Shown here piece by piece: positions 37,123-47,168 of a stretch of 64,000 nucleotides of DNA. The notes beneath the pieces are model-generated. The model did not search any database. It was not told the origin of the DNA and worked only from the letters and a program-made list of their open reading frames with translations. The stretch is from Eucalyptus grandis. Lineage: Eukaryota > Streptophyta > Magnoliopsida > Myrtales > Myrtaceae. Location of the stretch: contig NC_052620.1 in NCBI RefSeq assembly GCF_016545825.1, positions 1,426,001 to 1,490,000 of the forward strand, given 5' to 3'. Numbering within the stretch: position 1 is the first letter of the stretch; every line of letters begins with the position of its first letter. The position numbers and the translations under genes are program-made.

Positions 37123-38274
37123 TGAGCTTAGTAGAGCGTGGATCGGAAGCTGGAGGTTCCACTCCCCGAGTTTTTTTTTTTTTTTTTGCTCGAAAGTAGC
37201 TATTCGGCTTATGGTTTGTGAGCTTTAGATGCTTTTTCTTGGTCTGGCAAAAGCTTTGCGGAGAGGACATGTTAGTTTGCAATATCAATCGGTGATACTA
37301 TGTAAGAAGGCATCGAATGGTGCTCTTTGAAATCTACTGTGCATACTTATGAATAAATGCAAGATCCACGACATAGATACCTGTTGATCATATACCAATT
37401 GCGAGCGCCAAGCGGGAGGCTCTCTTCTTCTCTTGAAATTATGAGACCCCAGCAAACAAAATCCGGGAGTGTGGCAGTATTATCACGAGATACATTCAAT
37501 TATCCCTTCCCTTGTACAAGAATGAACCTACCCAATGCAAATCTTATATGCCAAGTCTCTCATCGACTGTTTCGCTTTCCCTTTAATCTCTCATCGCTTG
37601 TTTTGTTAGCAGAAAAAAATGCATAATTTGGTAGCAAAAATTCAGCAAGGGACTGAAATCAAATAGAGAATGTTAGGTTTTATTGAAAACTTATTGACAA
37701 AGGAAAATTTTTCCATGAAAATTGTTTTTAAGGAAAATGGTTAATTTTTATTTATTTGGTAATTTAGAAAAAATGATTTCCTTCAAATGAATGGCCCCTT
37801 AAAGAGTACCTTAATCGTAAAATATGCTTTGGAGATATTGGCCACTTCCCATTTTAATCAACAAGGTTGTCTTGTAGTCTGCACTTGATTCCAAAAAGTG
37901 TCTTGTCTTAATACACGTGGTTGAATCATGACGGGGTGGGTTCCTGCATGTTACGAATCTTATGATAATGTTTGAAGGTTGATAAACTTCACTTACATTT
38001 CCGCAATTTCAAGAAAGTTACATTGAAATTTCGCGATAAGAGAAATAACTTCTTCATTCTTTCTTATTTCGTAAAAAATATCACATATTCAATAACTTTC
38101 TGAATTTATTTATTAACTTTTATTTTAAATAAAAAAATTAATTATCTTATCCGATATGAATACATACATAATTAAAAGATTAATTCTCTTGATTTTTTTT
38201 TGTTCTATTAATTCTCACGTTTAACCATATAGTGAAAAATGTAAATTATTTCTAAGAAAATCGCTCTATCATCA
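37123..38274 (+). other. Flank of copy C and spacer before the DUF3727-type gene
   Basis: 37123-37460 corresponds to the 3' flanks of copies A and B, and 37790-37940 to the segment also found at 15285 and 35110. The remainder is AT-rich. No gene is seen. The promoter of the gene at 38498 probably lies within the last few hundred bases, but I cannot pick a TATA box with confidence. Confidence 0.5.
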
Positions 38275-38338
38275 TTTATTTACTGTAATAAAATAAAATA
38301 AAATAATAAAAACCCCGAAAGATATTTCAAGGGGGAAA

Positions 38339-38458
38339 ATGCCGCTCCCTCTCCGGCAAAGAAATCCAAAACCACCAACCTCCTCCCGACATTCTTCTTC
38401 TTCTTCTTATTCCTCCTCCGCCGCCGCCGGTCGTCGCCGCCTGTCATTCTGCGACTGA
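38339..38458 (+). CDS. Upstream ORF (39 codons) in the leader of the DUF3727-type gene
   Basis: ATG at 38339 opens a 39-codon frame rich in Ser, Arg and Pro that ends at TGA 38456-38458, 39 bases before the main start at 38498. The ATG and its context (AAAATGCCGCTC) are kept in the truncated duplicate at 15623, but the frame after it is not. It may lower translation of the main frame. A role as a peptide is unproven. Confidence 0.3.
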   Translation: MPLPLRQRNPKPPTSSRHSSSSSYSSSAAAGRRRLSFCD

Positions 38459-38497
38459 ATCCGCCGCCGTTTCTGGCACAGAGCAGCGGGCAGCAGA

Positions 38498-41400
38498 ATG
38501 TCCATCGTCTCGACAACCTCGGCTCCTCCTACTCTCACTCCCCTCCACTGCCCGTCGCTCCCCCTCCTCCGCCGCCACCGCCGAAGCCCCGGCCGACCGC
38601 CGCCGCCGCCGCCGTTCCTATCGCTCGCGGCCCCGCGCCCGAGGCGGCGCGATGCCGCCTCCGGCCTCGTCCTCTGCCGCGCCTCGAAGTCGCAGGGTAA
38701 CCCCGTGAGGAAGCGCCAGCCGTCCGGCGCCGGCAAGCGGAAGAAGAAGCCGGCGAAGGAGGACGGCGCGGCGAGGGATGTGGAGATTGTCGATGATTTC
38801 GTCATCGGCGAGGGCGAGGGAGAGGGCTCCGGGGGCCTCGGTGCGAGCTCGGCGGGGTATCACCCCACGCCCTTGCCGAAGCCGCCCGCCGGATTCGTGG
38901 TGGATGATCAGGGCAGGGTCGTCATGGCTTCGCACAAGCGTCTGGTTACGATTGTGAGTTCGGTTTTGCATCGTCTTTTTTTTGCTGTTTGCGTGGTTGG
39001 TTTGGTGATTCTCTTAGTGGTTGCTGTGTAATTTGAACTCGTTTATGGCGTTTTTTCGGGGCTTCCGCGATGTCTGCCTGTGCATTTAGGTCTAGTATTG
39101 GGAGTCCAATGCCAAATTTGATTGAGGGTTGCTTAACGACTGAAAGCTGAGCGGTGGGCAACATGGATGGTTGTTTGAAGACGAGTGTTCTTCATATCCG
39201 GAATATTCGATGGGCGTGTTCTTTGAAAGCTAAGAATAGAACGAGAATTCTATGTGTATTAGGCTCCAATCCCAGTTCAAATCCACTCCTTGTATAGTTT
39301 CTTCTTAGCTGTCCAGTAGAACATGAAAAATTCGAGGTTGAGGGGGTAAAGTGAAATAGGAATGTGATGTAAATAAAAGGGACTCATGGCTCTTTTGCAT
39401 TAACTTTTCCATTAATTATCACACTAGATTGGCAGATCTTGATGTCTTACAATTAGATCTGTTGAACACATTAACTTGTAAATGATTTTTCTGCAGGGGT
39501 CACCATTTGAATGAAAATTTGCTGTTATTAATGGAAAAGAAGTGAAATAGGAATAGAAGGGAACTTTAACTTATGTAGCGGACTAGACAGTTCCTTAATT
39601 TGAAATGTGATCGAAGGAGTAGTCCTTTTCAATGGTAGTGCTCTTTGAATTATTAGTATGCGCAGGATTTTTCTCTGTGAATAATTTCACTCTCAGATAC
39701 TCTGCGTGTTGTATGCTGTGGTGCTGGTATACTAGTTTTTTAGAATAATCACACCCTGGATTTGGATCTTAATATGTTACCTGGCCGCGATGATATCCAC
39801 AATCTGTGTTTTGTGCTGTTAAATCTATGCAAACCAAGGCAGACTTTTGGCTTAGGTATGTCATGATTGGCTCTGGTTATAGTGGATTTTTAACAAATGT
39901 TCTTTTCTTTAAACATATTATGTTGCAGTTTATGTCTCTCTTATGTGAGGACTTATCTTTGCACGATAAATTTAAGTTTTCATGACTTTTGAAGTGGTCA
40001 TTGGCAGGTTGATCCTACTAACAACTTTCCCTTGGAGTGTGTTATAAGGAGAATTTTCAGAAGTTCAAGCGGTGATGAATGTATGCTGCTTTGCCCTGCA
40101 GACACGTAAGCTATGGTTCCATTGCAACACTAGGCTATAAAGTATAGAGTTGTCCCCTTGGATACTATCTATAATATGGATGTTTTTTGAGCAGGCCGGT
40201 CCAGATATTGAAGAGCACCAATATTGATGGCTGGTCAGCTGTATGTTCAATGTCTCTAATTTGAAGTTCTTTAGTATTGAAGTCATTCAGGTCTGTTTTT
40301 TTCGTTGACAAATCTCTTGATAATTGTGATTTGGTGTCTTGTTGATGTATATGGAATTTTCCGACTTCTACATTTTGTTTTGTTTGATCTGTTTGTTTCT
40401 TCCTTGTGTGAATGCCTTTTTCCCCTTGTTGATTCTCTCTATCCTCTCCTGCAATCTTCCCATAGCATTGGAAATGTCAATATTGCATTGTTTTTCAACC
40501 ATGATAATATGCATTATAGGGTTTTCTGCACCACGCACAGAGCTAAATGCATTTGCAATGTAATTTTTTTATAAATTGTGGCATGCTTGTGCATTTGTTC
40601 AAGTACTTATGCTAGTAAGATCCTTCTTCAGTGTTTCTGCACGATGGTGTAAGTTAAGGCAGATTTTTATGTTTTACTGTACTATATTTTTTTTGTGGTT
40701 ATTGAATATTGATATGAAGCTTGGCATAGTCTTATCAGTTTGATGCATATCTATAATCTGGTTCACAATTATTAAATGATCATAAGTTTTTCTTTCCTTC
40801 AACTAAGTGGCTTCTGAGGAGAACTTGTTTCTTTCAATGGAATCTTAGATAATTTTTGTAAGCATGAAGGGGCAATAGCAAGATGACTGTTCTGAAAAAA
40901 ATATAACTAAATTAGCTAAGATGGGACAGTGTAGAGAGGGAGAAGAACAGGATGTGTGAAAGGCTGGCGAGAGTGGACTTTGGAAGGTCCTTGTACTTCC
41001 AAGCAGTTGTTAGTCTTTCTCTTATAAGAGTGATGGCTAGTGGTAGCTACGAAGCTCTTTATTGGGAAGATTCTCCTATGTTGTAATGAGCATCAATTTC
41101 TAAAGCTAGAAAATGTCTTGAACTATTGTTGGTGTGGTGTCATATTTTGTTCGTTTAGATTCACTAAGTTTGTCTTATTAGGTAGGTGACGAGGAAGTTG
41201 AATCTATACTTCCTACAGCAGCTTTTGCTCTTGCAAAGATACACATGCACTTGGTATATAGTGGGTGAGAACTCTCTGCTATAAGAACTTTATTTTTTCA
41301 TCCCTTTAAATGTTTTTTTGCTGATTTATTTTCTTGCATTGTTCCAAGCAGATTCTGTTATACTGCTCGGGGAGGGTTTTGCTACTCGGAAGATGATATA

Positions 41401-44400
41401 TTTGATTTCCGAACAGGCAATGGCCTTCTTTCTGAACTAAATGTTTCTTCTGACTTGCGAAATACTTATTTTACTGCTTTTACGTACTTGGGCCAGTTGT
41501 TGGTGTATGTTTATTCACATACAGTCTGGTATATTTAGCTCATATAAATGCTTACAAGATAATGCTAATGCAAGTAGCCTCCCCCCTAAACCTTGCAAGT
41601 CAATATATCATACATCACTGGCCCCTTTTGTCACACGTGATGGGCATATGGATATAGCAGGTGCAAAATGCATGCCTATATATAGGAGTCAAGACTTCAG
41701 TAGGGTCTGGCGTCTGACTTCATTCATTCAGTAGTTAGTCTCTGTCTTTCTCTGAGTAAACAAATTATAATTCCGGAGGTAAATAAAAGCTGGTTGGGTT
41801 TTCCTCAGCGAATGCATTTGGGACCCCCTTCAGTGTATTATTGGATTTTAAACATGAACTCTCATGTTTATGGGAGTTTTCTGATGCTAGATCGTTTCGT
41901 GGAGACTCAACTCCACACTGGAGAGTGGAGACTCATGTTTTGTGTCTTTAGATTACTTTCCCTATATATATACACACGGGCTTCACTGCAAAGCTGATGA
42001 TAAATTTTAAACATGACCAGTACTTTTGACCATGTCATGTAACTTGAGTTTTGGTTTAAGTATGGCAGTGGCGAGCAATCTAATTTGAAACTTTGCTATC
42101 AAAATATTTTTGATAAATTCTTGAAGTGTTCTTCCCAATCTAGAAAGAAGTCACTCATTATTATAATTGGTTCGCTTAGTTAAGATTTAGAATGTTGGTT
42201 GGTTAATTTGATCTATCAAATGATGAAATTTTTGCTTCAGAAATTTTACTGATGCTATGCATCTTTCAGCTTTCTTATGTTAGAAAGTGCCACTAGAATT
42301 TTAATAATTATAATGGAAATATTTGCTTGGGTGATAACTAATTATCTAAAAGCTTGCAATCTCGTTATCTGTTCAGATTATTTGAGTCATTGTCACTTGT
42401 GAAATTGTTTTAAATACTTCTCATGGGTCTCCTCTTCCCCTTTCTATGTGCAAGGAACTGCAAATGCCATGATTTTGTCAGTTTATTTTTGTGATGTATT
42501 TATAAACATCAATTAACAAAACCTGGATATTTGTCAGAAAGACAATTAAAGTAATATGTTGATTATCTTGCAGATGATGGTCAAGATGTTGATGGCTTAC
42601 CCACTGAAGGAGTGGAAATTACATGCTTCCATATGGTAATGCAATGATCATCAATAGAGATTATTTTCCCTTTCCTTTCACTTTGTTTCCATTCCTCCAA
42701 TTATACCTATTGTGTCGGACAGTGTGATCCTGCAACACTGATCATTAGTGCTAGATATTGGTTTCCAAACATGATAGCTCCTACATTGATAAGGTACTGG
42801 GCATTTTAGATGACACTATTGATTCCAATTCTCTTATGCTCTCTTTCTGTTGCTTTGTGGTTGTAGGATGGTGCACATTACATGATTTATACACCCTCCG
42901 ATCCACTTCTTTTTGTTGCCATAAAGGTAAATTCCTTCTACTAAGGTCATAATGAAAGAAAATTGTGCTCTCAGCCAATTCAAGTGATTGAATTTATTCC
43001 TCTACTTATGTGCTTTTCGTTACACAAAAAAGGTGTTAGAAAGAATATTACATGTGATGTTGTGGGTTGTAGATGCCCGTTAGCTAAGTACAAAAAGTTG
43101 TGATTGCTAGAGTTAACCATGATCTCTCAAGCTGAATTTTATCCTGCAGGATCGCAACGGGAAGTTGCAGATTGCTGATGACGTAAGCAATTCTTTTCCT
43201 GATTGAAATTTTGATTTAGGATGGCTGAAAATATAGATATTGTCTCTCTGCTTTAGCAGTTTCTTGTGGTTGGATCTAAATAGAATATTACGTTGTCTCT
43301 AATTTTTCATGTTTGTCACTAATATTTCGTGCTTTGAGGCTGCATCACCTATAGATTGCAGTGACAGCTTCTATGCTATTATTACTCCATAAAAAGGAAT
43401 ATCATCTTGAAATTGCAATAAATTTGTGAAGGCACATGTAAGTTGAAGTTGATAGATCTCCAATTGAGTGATGCTTTCTGTTTTAAGTCGCCTTACTCAT
43501 TTTCTGCTTTTGGATGTTATTGAATTATCGTAGACTGGGAATATGTGTTTGTTGTGGACATATTCCTCATGGTGTTCCACATGCTGTTTTTGTACCTGTT
43601 TCTGATTGATAACAGACAAACTTCTCTTTCAATATCAGAGAGGATTATTTGATTCTGTATTATGTAACATGTTTTTTTTTATAAAACTGTTTAAAGGAAA
43701 CATAGTTGTGCCCTGGCATGATAAGCTGGGCTTTGCAAATTCGTTGGCAATTAGATACTACCCAGGATCTTGAAGGTTTTTTAGTTTATTAGGTGATACT
43801 TCACAGTTGACTTACTAACTGGGTTGTTGAGTTGAAATCTTAGTGTCGCATGATGTCATGTGTAATGCTGGAATATGTTCAAGTGGTTTCTTGATTATAT
43901 TTATGCACTCGATGACTGATTGTTAGCCCCATACTGGAGAATTTGAGGAGCTAATGCCATCCCGATAACAACCGGAGTATGTGATAATTGAGTCTGTTAT
44001 CGAACAAAACTCTGTGGGTGGAAACTCAGTATGAATTCTAGGGTCCTTCTGGAGCGCCATTGTTCCACATGATCTAACACCTCACATGAAGGGCATAAGC
44101 CAATTGAAAGGTTCTTCTGATTGATCTAGAGATCATTTGACTCAATTATTTATAATTCTAGTTTCCAACATGAAGAGGCTAAGTGATGCACAAGTTCTGT
44201 GATGGGTATCTACTTAATAATACTGAATCCACATTAATATGCAAATATATGGAATTTTTTTTTAACAATTCCTTTTGTTTTGAATTAATAGGATCTGTTG
44301 GAGGACCCTTCCATAATAAGTGCCATAGATGAAGAGACTGAGTTCAATGCCTTAGTGGTAAGGGTCATCTTTTGCTGATACTGGATGTATGCAGTAAAGA

Positions 44401-44414
44401 AAATAATAACATGG

Positions 44415-44452
<38 letters not shown>

Positions 44453-44497
44453 GAGGAAGAAGCTGCCCTGCTTGAATCACTGATGGGTGAAAGATGA
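38498..44497 (+). CDS. Predicted plastid protein, DUF1292/DUF3727 type
   Basis: 337 residues in ten exons: 38498-38953, 40008-40105, 40195-40240, 41182-41264, 41352-41416, 42574-42635, 42867-42926, 43150-43182, 44292-44357, 44453-44497. All junctions keep the frame. Residues 1 to about 66 are rich in Ser, Pro and Arg and end in a VLCRAS-type motif, as in chloroplast transit peptides. A low-complexity Lys/Glu/Gly part follows, then VDPTNNFPLECVIRRIF and MLLCPADTPVQILK (DUF1292-like), ARGGFCYSEDDIFDF, and a C-terminal part with GAHYMIYTPSDPLLFVA (DUF3727-like), ending in an acidic tail. The family occurs in plants and cyanobacteria; I know no firm function. Intron 5 has a GC donor (41417), and intron 9 uses a CT microsatellite as its pyrimidine tract. 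The start is the first ATG in frame. Confidence 0.88.
44418..44450. repeat. (CT)n microsatellite abutting a 3' splice site
   Basis: About 16 CT units run directly into the AG at 44451-44452 and form the whole polypyrimidine tract of intron 9 of the DUF3727-type gene. Length changes here could affect splicing of the last exon. Confidence 0.9.
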
Positions 44498-45833
44498 CAA
44501 AGGAGCTTGCCTGACACAAAATATAGGTTATTTTGGAGGTGGCTGTCTTGAGAGACCAGTCTGGCTAAAGAAGCAATGCAAAAAGAAAGGCCTTAACTTG
44601 TAGTGTTCTTTTGCCCTTATGCCTGTCTTATTGTAAATGGTGAACTCTCTCTGGAGTAAGGTGCAAAACTGCAAGTAGTCATTATTCGTGTTAATGCTTT
44701 CTATTCCTCTATATTGGCCCTTTGTTCAGTGGTTTCTGATGAAGAAATCTTGCTTCACATCATTTGGATTGGTCTGTCTCCAAAAATTCAGGTCAATATA
44801 GAAGTTGAGGAGATGTTATTCTAGGAAAGACATGGTCACTGTACATAATTGACGTGAATTTTGTAATTCATTAAGCATTTAGCCATTAGTCCTTTTCTTT
44901 AACTTTCCTTTTTTTCTGATATGTTGGAGATCCTGCTACTGATGTAAAAATAGGGATGTGGAAACGCCACTTTTATCGTCTTTTACCATGAGATAGCATT
45001 GCTTGGATGATCCTTTTTAAGATCTTTGTTCTAGAGATTACTTGGCTAGAAAATCGTCGTATCAGTCTCTAGACATTGCCTCATATTCATGGACTTCTTG
45101 CTACTGGGAGCTTCTGGTCTTTACTGGTGTTTTGTTTCGGATCTCTTATCACCAGCGAAGATAAGCTGATGTCAAAGTTTCAGTTGTATAAGAATATTTG
45201 TCTTGATTTGCGAGAAATCGCAGATTACTTGTTCGTGTTCCTGGTGGTAATGGTCATAAACAACCATGTGACGAGGGCTCAGTCATCGATCCGGTCACAT
45301 GGACTAATTATGTCATATGTGCAATGCCGACCTCCTCATGCTTTATCAATTACGGCATTCTGATTCCACTGCATAATGCGAAGCGGGATTGCAATCCTTT
45401 CGAGATTTAGATGATGACACGATCTTCTCCATATCCTTGTTTTCTCTAAGAGTGAATGGTTTCATGGTGAGTAGATTTCAAAGTTGGAATGCGGAACCTA
45501 TCCTATTCTAACCGATTCTTAGTTTTTGGAATTTGGAACCTATCTTGTTTATATAGAACTGGTTTTGAAATCAACCTGTTTTTCCTATGTCTAAGGTCTA
45601 CTCGAGAATTTATTTTATATTTTTAACGATTTAAAGTAAAAAAAATGAACAACATAAATCATAATCCATCAAAAATAACAATTTATAAGATAAATACGTA
45701 TGTAGTCGTGTAATTATAAACTATAAAAAGTAAAAACACATAAAATAAAATATACATTATAAAATTCTATTCTTCATTTATCCAAAGAAATTTAGGGGAG
45801 GAATTGGGGCCTCCCAATCACTAGTCAATATGC
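44498..45833. other. 3' flank of the DUF3727-type gene and spacer
   Basis: The first few hundred bases are probably 3'-UTR. The rest has only short open frames and repetitive AT-rich DNA (45470-45770). No gene is seen. Confidence 0.5.
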
Positions 45834-46001
45834 TTTTCTCTCATGCCTTTCTTCGTTCATGGTTCGATATTCTGGTGTGCTAGGCGTAGAGGAATCACAC
45901 CAATCCATCCCGAACTTGGTGGTTAAACTCTACTGCGGTGACAATCAGGGAGGTCCTACGGAAAAATAGCTCGACGCCAAGATGATAAAAAGCTTAACAC
46001 C
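45834..46001 (+). pseudogene. Nuclear insertion of chloroplast DNA carrying 5S rRNA (rrn5)
   Basis: 45868-45984 is a chloroplast-type 5S rRNA: GGCGTAGAGGAATCACACCA, ATCCATCCCGAACTTGGTGG, TTAAACTCTACTGCGGTGAC, AAAAATAGCTCGACGCC. It differs from plant nuclear 5S in these stretches. The flanks (TCTCTCATGCCTTTCTTCGT before, GATAAAAAGCTTAACACC after) are those around chloroplast rrn5. It has substitutions and a deletion of about 5 bases after CTGCGGTGAC, so it is a decayed transfer rather than a working gene. Confidence 0.85.
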
Positions 46002-46154
46002 GCGGATCATACCACTTGCATCGGTTACTCAAGGAGTTTAGTTCCTATTGAGGAAAGACTGATGATGAGTTCTAAGCAAGGACAAAAAACAAAGGAATGT
46101 TGTGATTAGAATTTAGGGAAAATAGAAATTAGAATTTTGGCTTTTTTTAACTTA

Positions 46155-46340
46155 TAAAATCAGTTCTAAAATTAGTTTCAAAATAGAATGGTCTCGTATG
46201 ATTCCTGAGTGAGTATTAACTCGGAATTTGCTCTCAAACCAATTACAATCGGTTTCGAAATTGGTTCTAAAACAGAGTGGTCCAATCCGATTCTCATTTG
46301 GGTATTGACTTAAAATCTGTTCCGAACTTGTTACAATCGA
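46155..46340. repeat. Tandem duplication of about 90 bp
   Basis: Two units share TTCTAAAA, AGAATGGTCTCGTATGATTC or AGAGTGGTCCAATCCGATTC, TGAGTATTAACT or GGGTATTGACTT, and TTACAATCGGTTTC or TTACAATCGATTCC. The larger area 45470-46450 repeats CTGGTT/GGTTCC words and looks like decayed repetitive DNA. Confidence 0.55.
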
Positions 46341-47086
46341 TTCCAAAAAATTCGGTATCTGTTCTCGGACTCGGACTGGTTCCAACAAAAACTATTTCTC
46401 ATACTTGTTTTTTGGGTGGTCCAGATCGATTTTCGGGTAAGACCACTTTGGTTGGACACTCTTAAGTTTTCTTTTTGCCAAAAGGATAGTTGGAGTGATT
46501 TTCCATGATATGTCTCAAGGTAATGACGATAAAAATTTCCATAAAGGTGCACTGCATGGGCAAGTTGTCAACTTCTCATGATTGAGTGTGAAATTCGGAT
46601 CTTTCTCCTTTCGATTTCAAATGACGTGGTAAAACCGTCCTGTATCAATTACCAAATGCTTCTACCTACTTTTCAACATGAAAGAGACCGGTGAAAATTT
46701 GATGAAACAAAATATGCGAAATCACTATATTGATTTTCAACCTCTACAAGAATACAGATAATATTATAAGTTATGTGAAGAATCTCGACCCAGATCGAAA
46801 GCAAAAAAAATATCCTTTTCAAATTGGGTCAAGAAATCTTCGACCGCTGTATGGAGAAAAAAAAAGTACACATTTATAGAAAGCATTCCCTGGAAAACCC
46901 AAAACCTTGTACAGATTCGAAGGAGGCAAAAAACAACGACATGCCGTTCTGAAGCAAACTCCCAGTTCTCCCGAAACGGCACTGCGTTTTGGGGAGTAGT
47001 CTTCTCTCCCCCAGGCCGTGTCTCAGTTTTTTCGCAGAGAGAGTGACGACTTTGCGCAGGCCAGCAACTCCATTGATTACCTCTCA

Positions 47087-47126
<40 letters not shown>

Positions 47127-47147
47127 GGGTTCCCAACCCATCTTCCT
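46341..47147 (+). other. Spacer and promoter region of the glucosidase II gene
   Basis: No gene is seen. It ends in a (CT)n tract at 47090-47125, about 40 bases before the start codon and probably in the 5' leader, as is common in plant housekeeping genes. Confidence 0.5.
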
Positions 47148-47168
47148 ATGCTCGATCAGCCCTCATGA
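47148..47168 (+). CDS. Six-codon upstream ORF overlapping the glucosidase II start
   Basis: ATG at 47148 is followed by five codons and TGA at 47166-47168. The stop overlaps the main start codon (ATG 47165-47167) in an ATGA arrangement, so a ribosome finishing the uORF is exactly at the main start. It may set translation by termination-reinitiation; this is inference from layout alone. Confidence 0.35.
   Translation: MLDQPS

Noticed and set aside
38498..39031. 177-codon frame as a complete protein
   Set aside because: Only codons 1-152 are exon 1; the rest reads into intron 1 after the GT donor at 38954.
45868..45984. Functional nuclear 5S rRNA gene
   Set aside because: The sequence is of the chloroplast type, has a deletion and substitutions, and is single rather than in a tandem 5S array.
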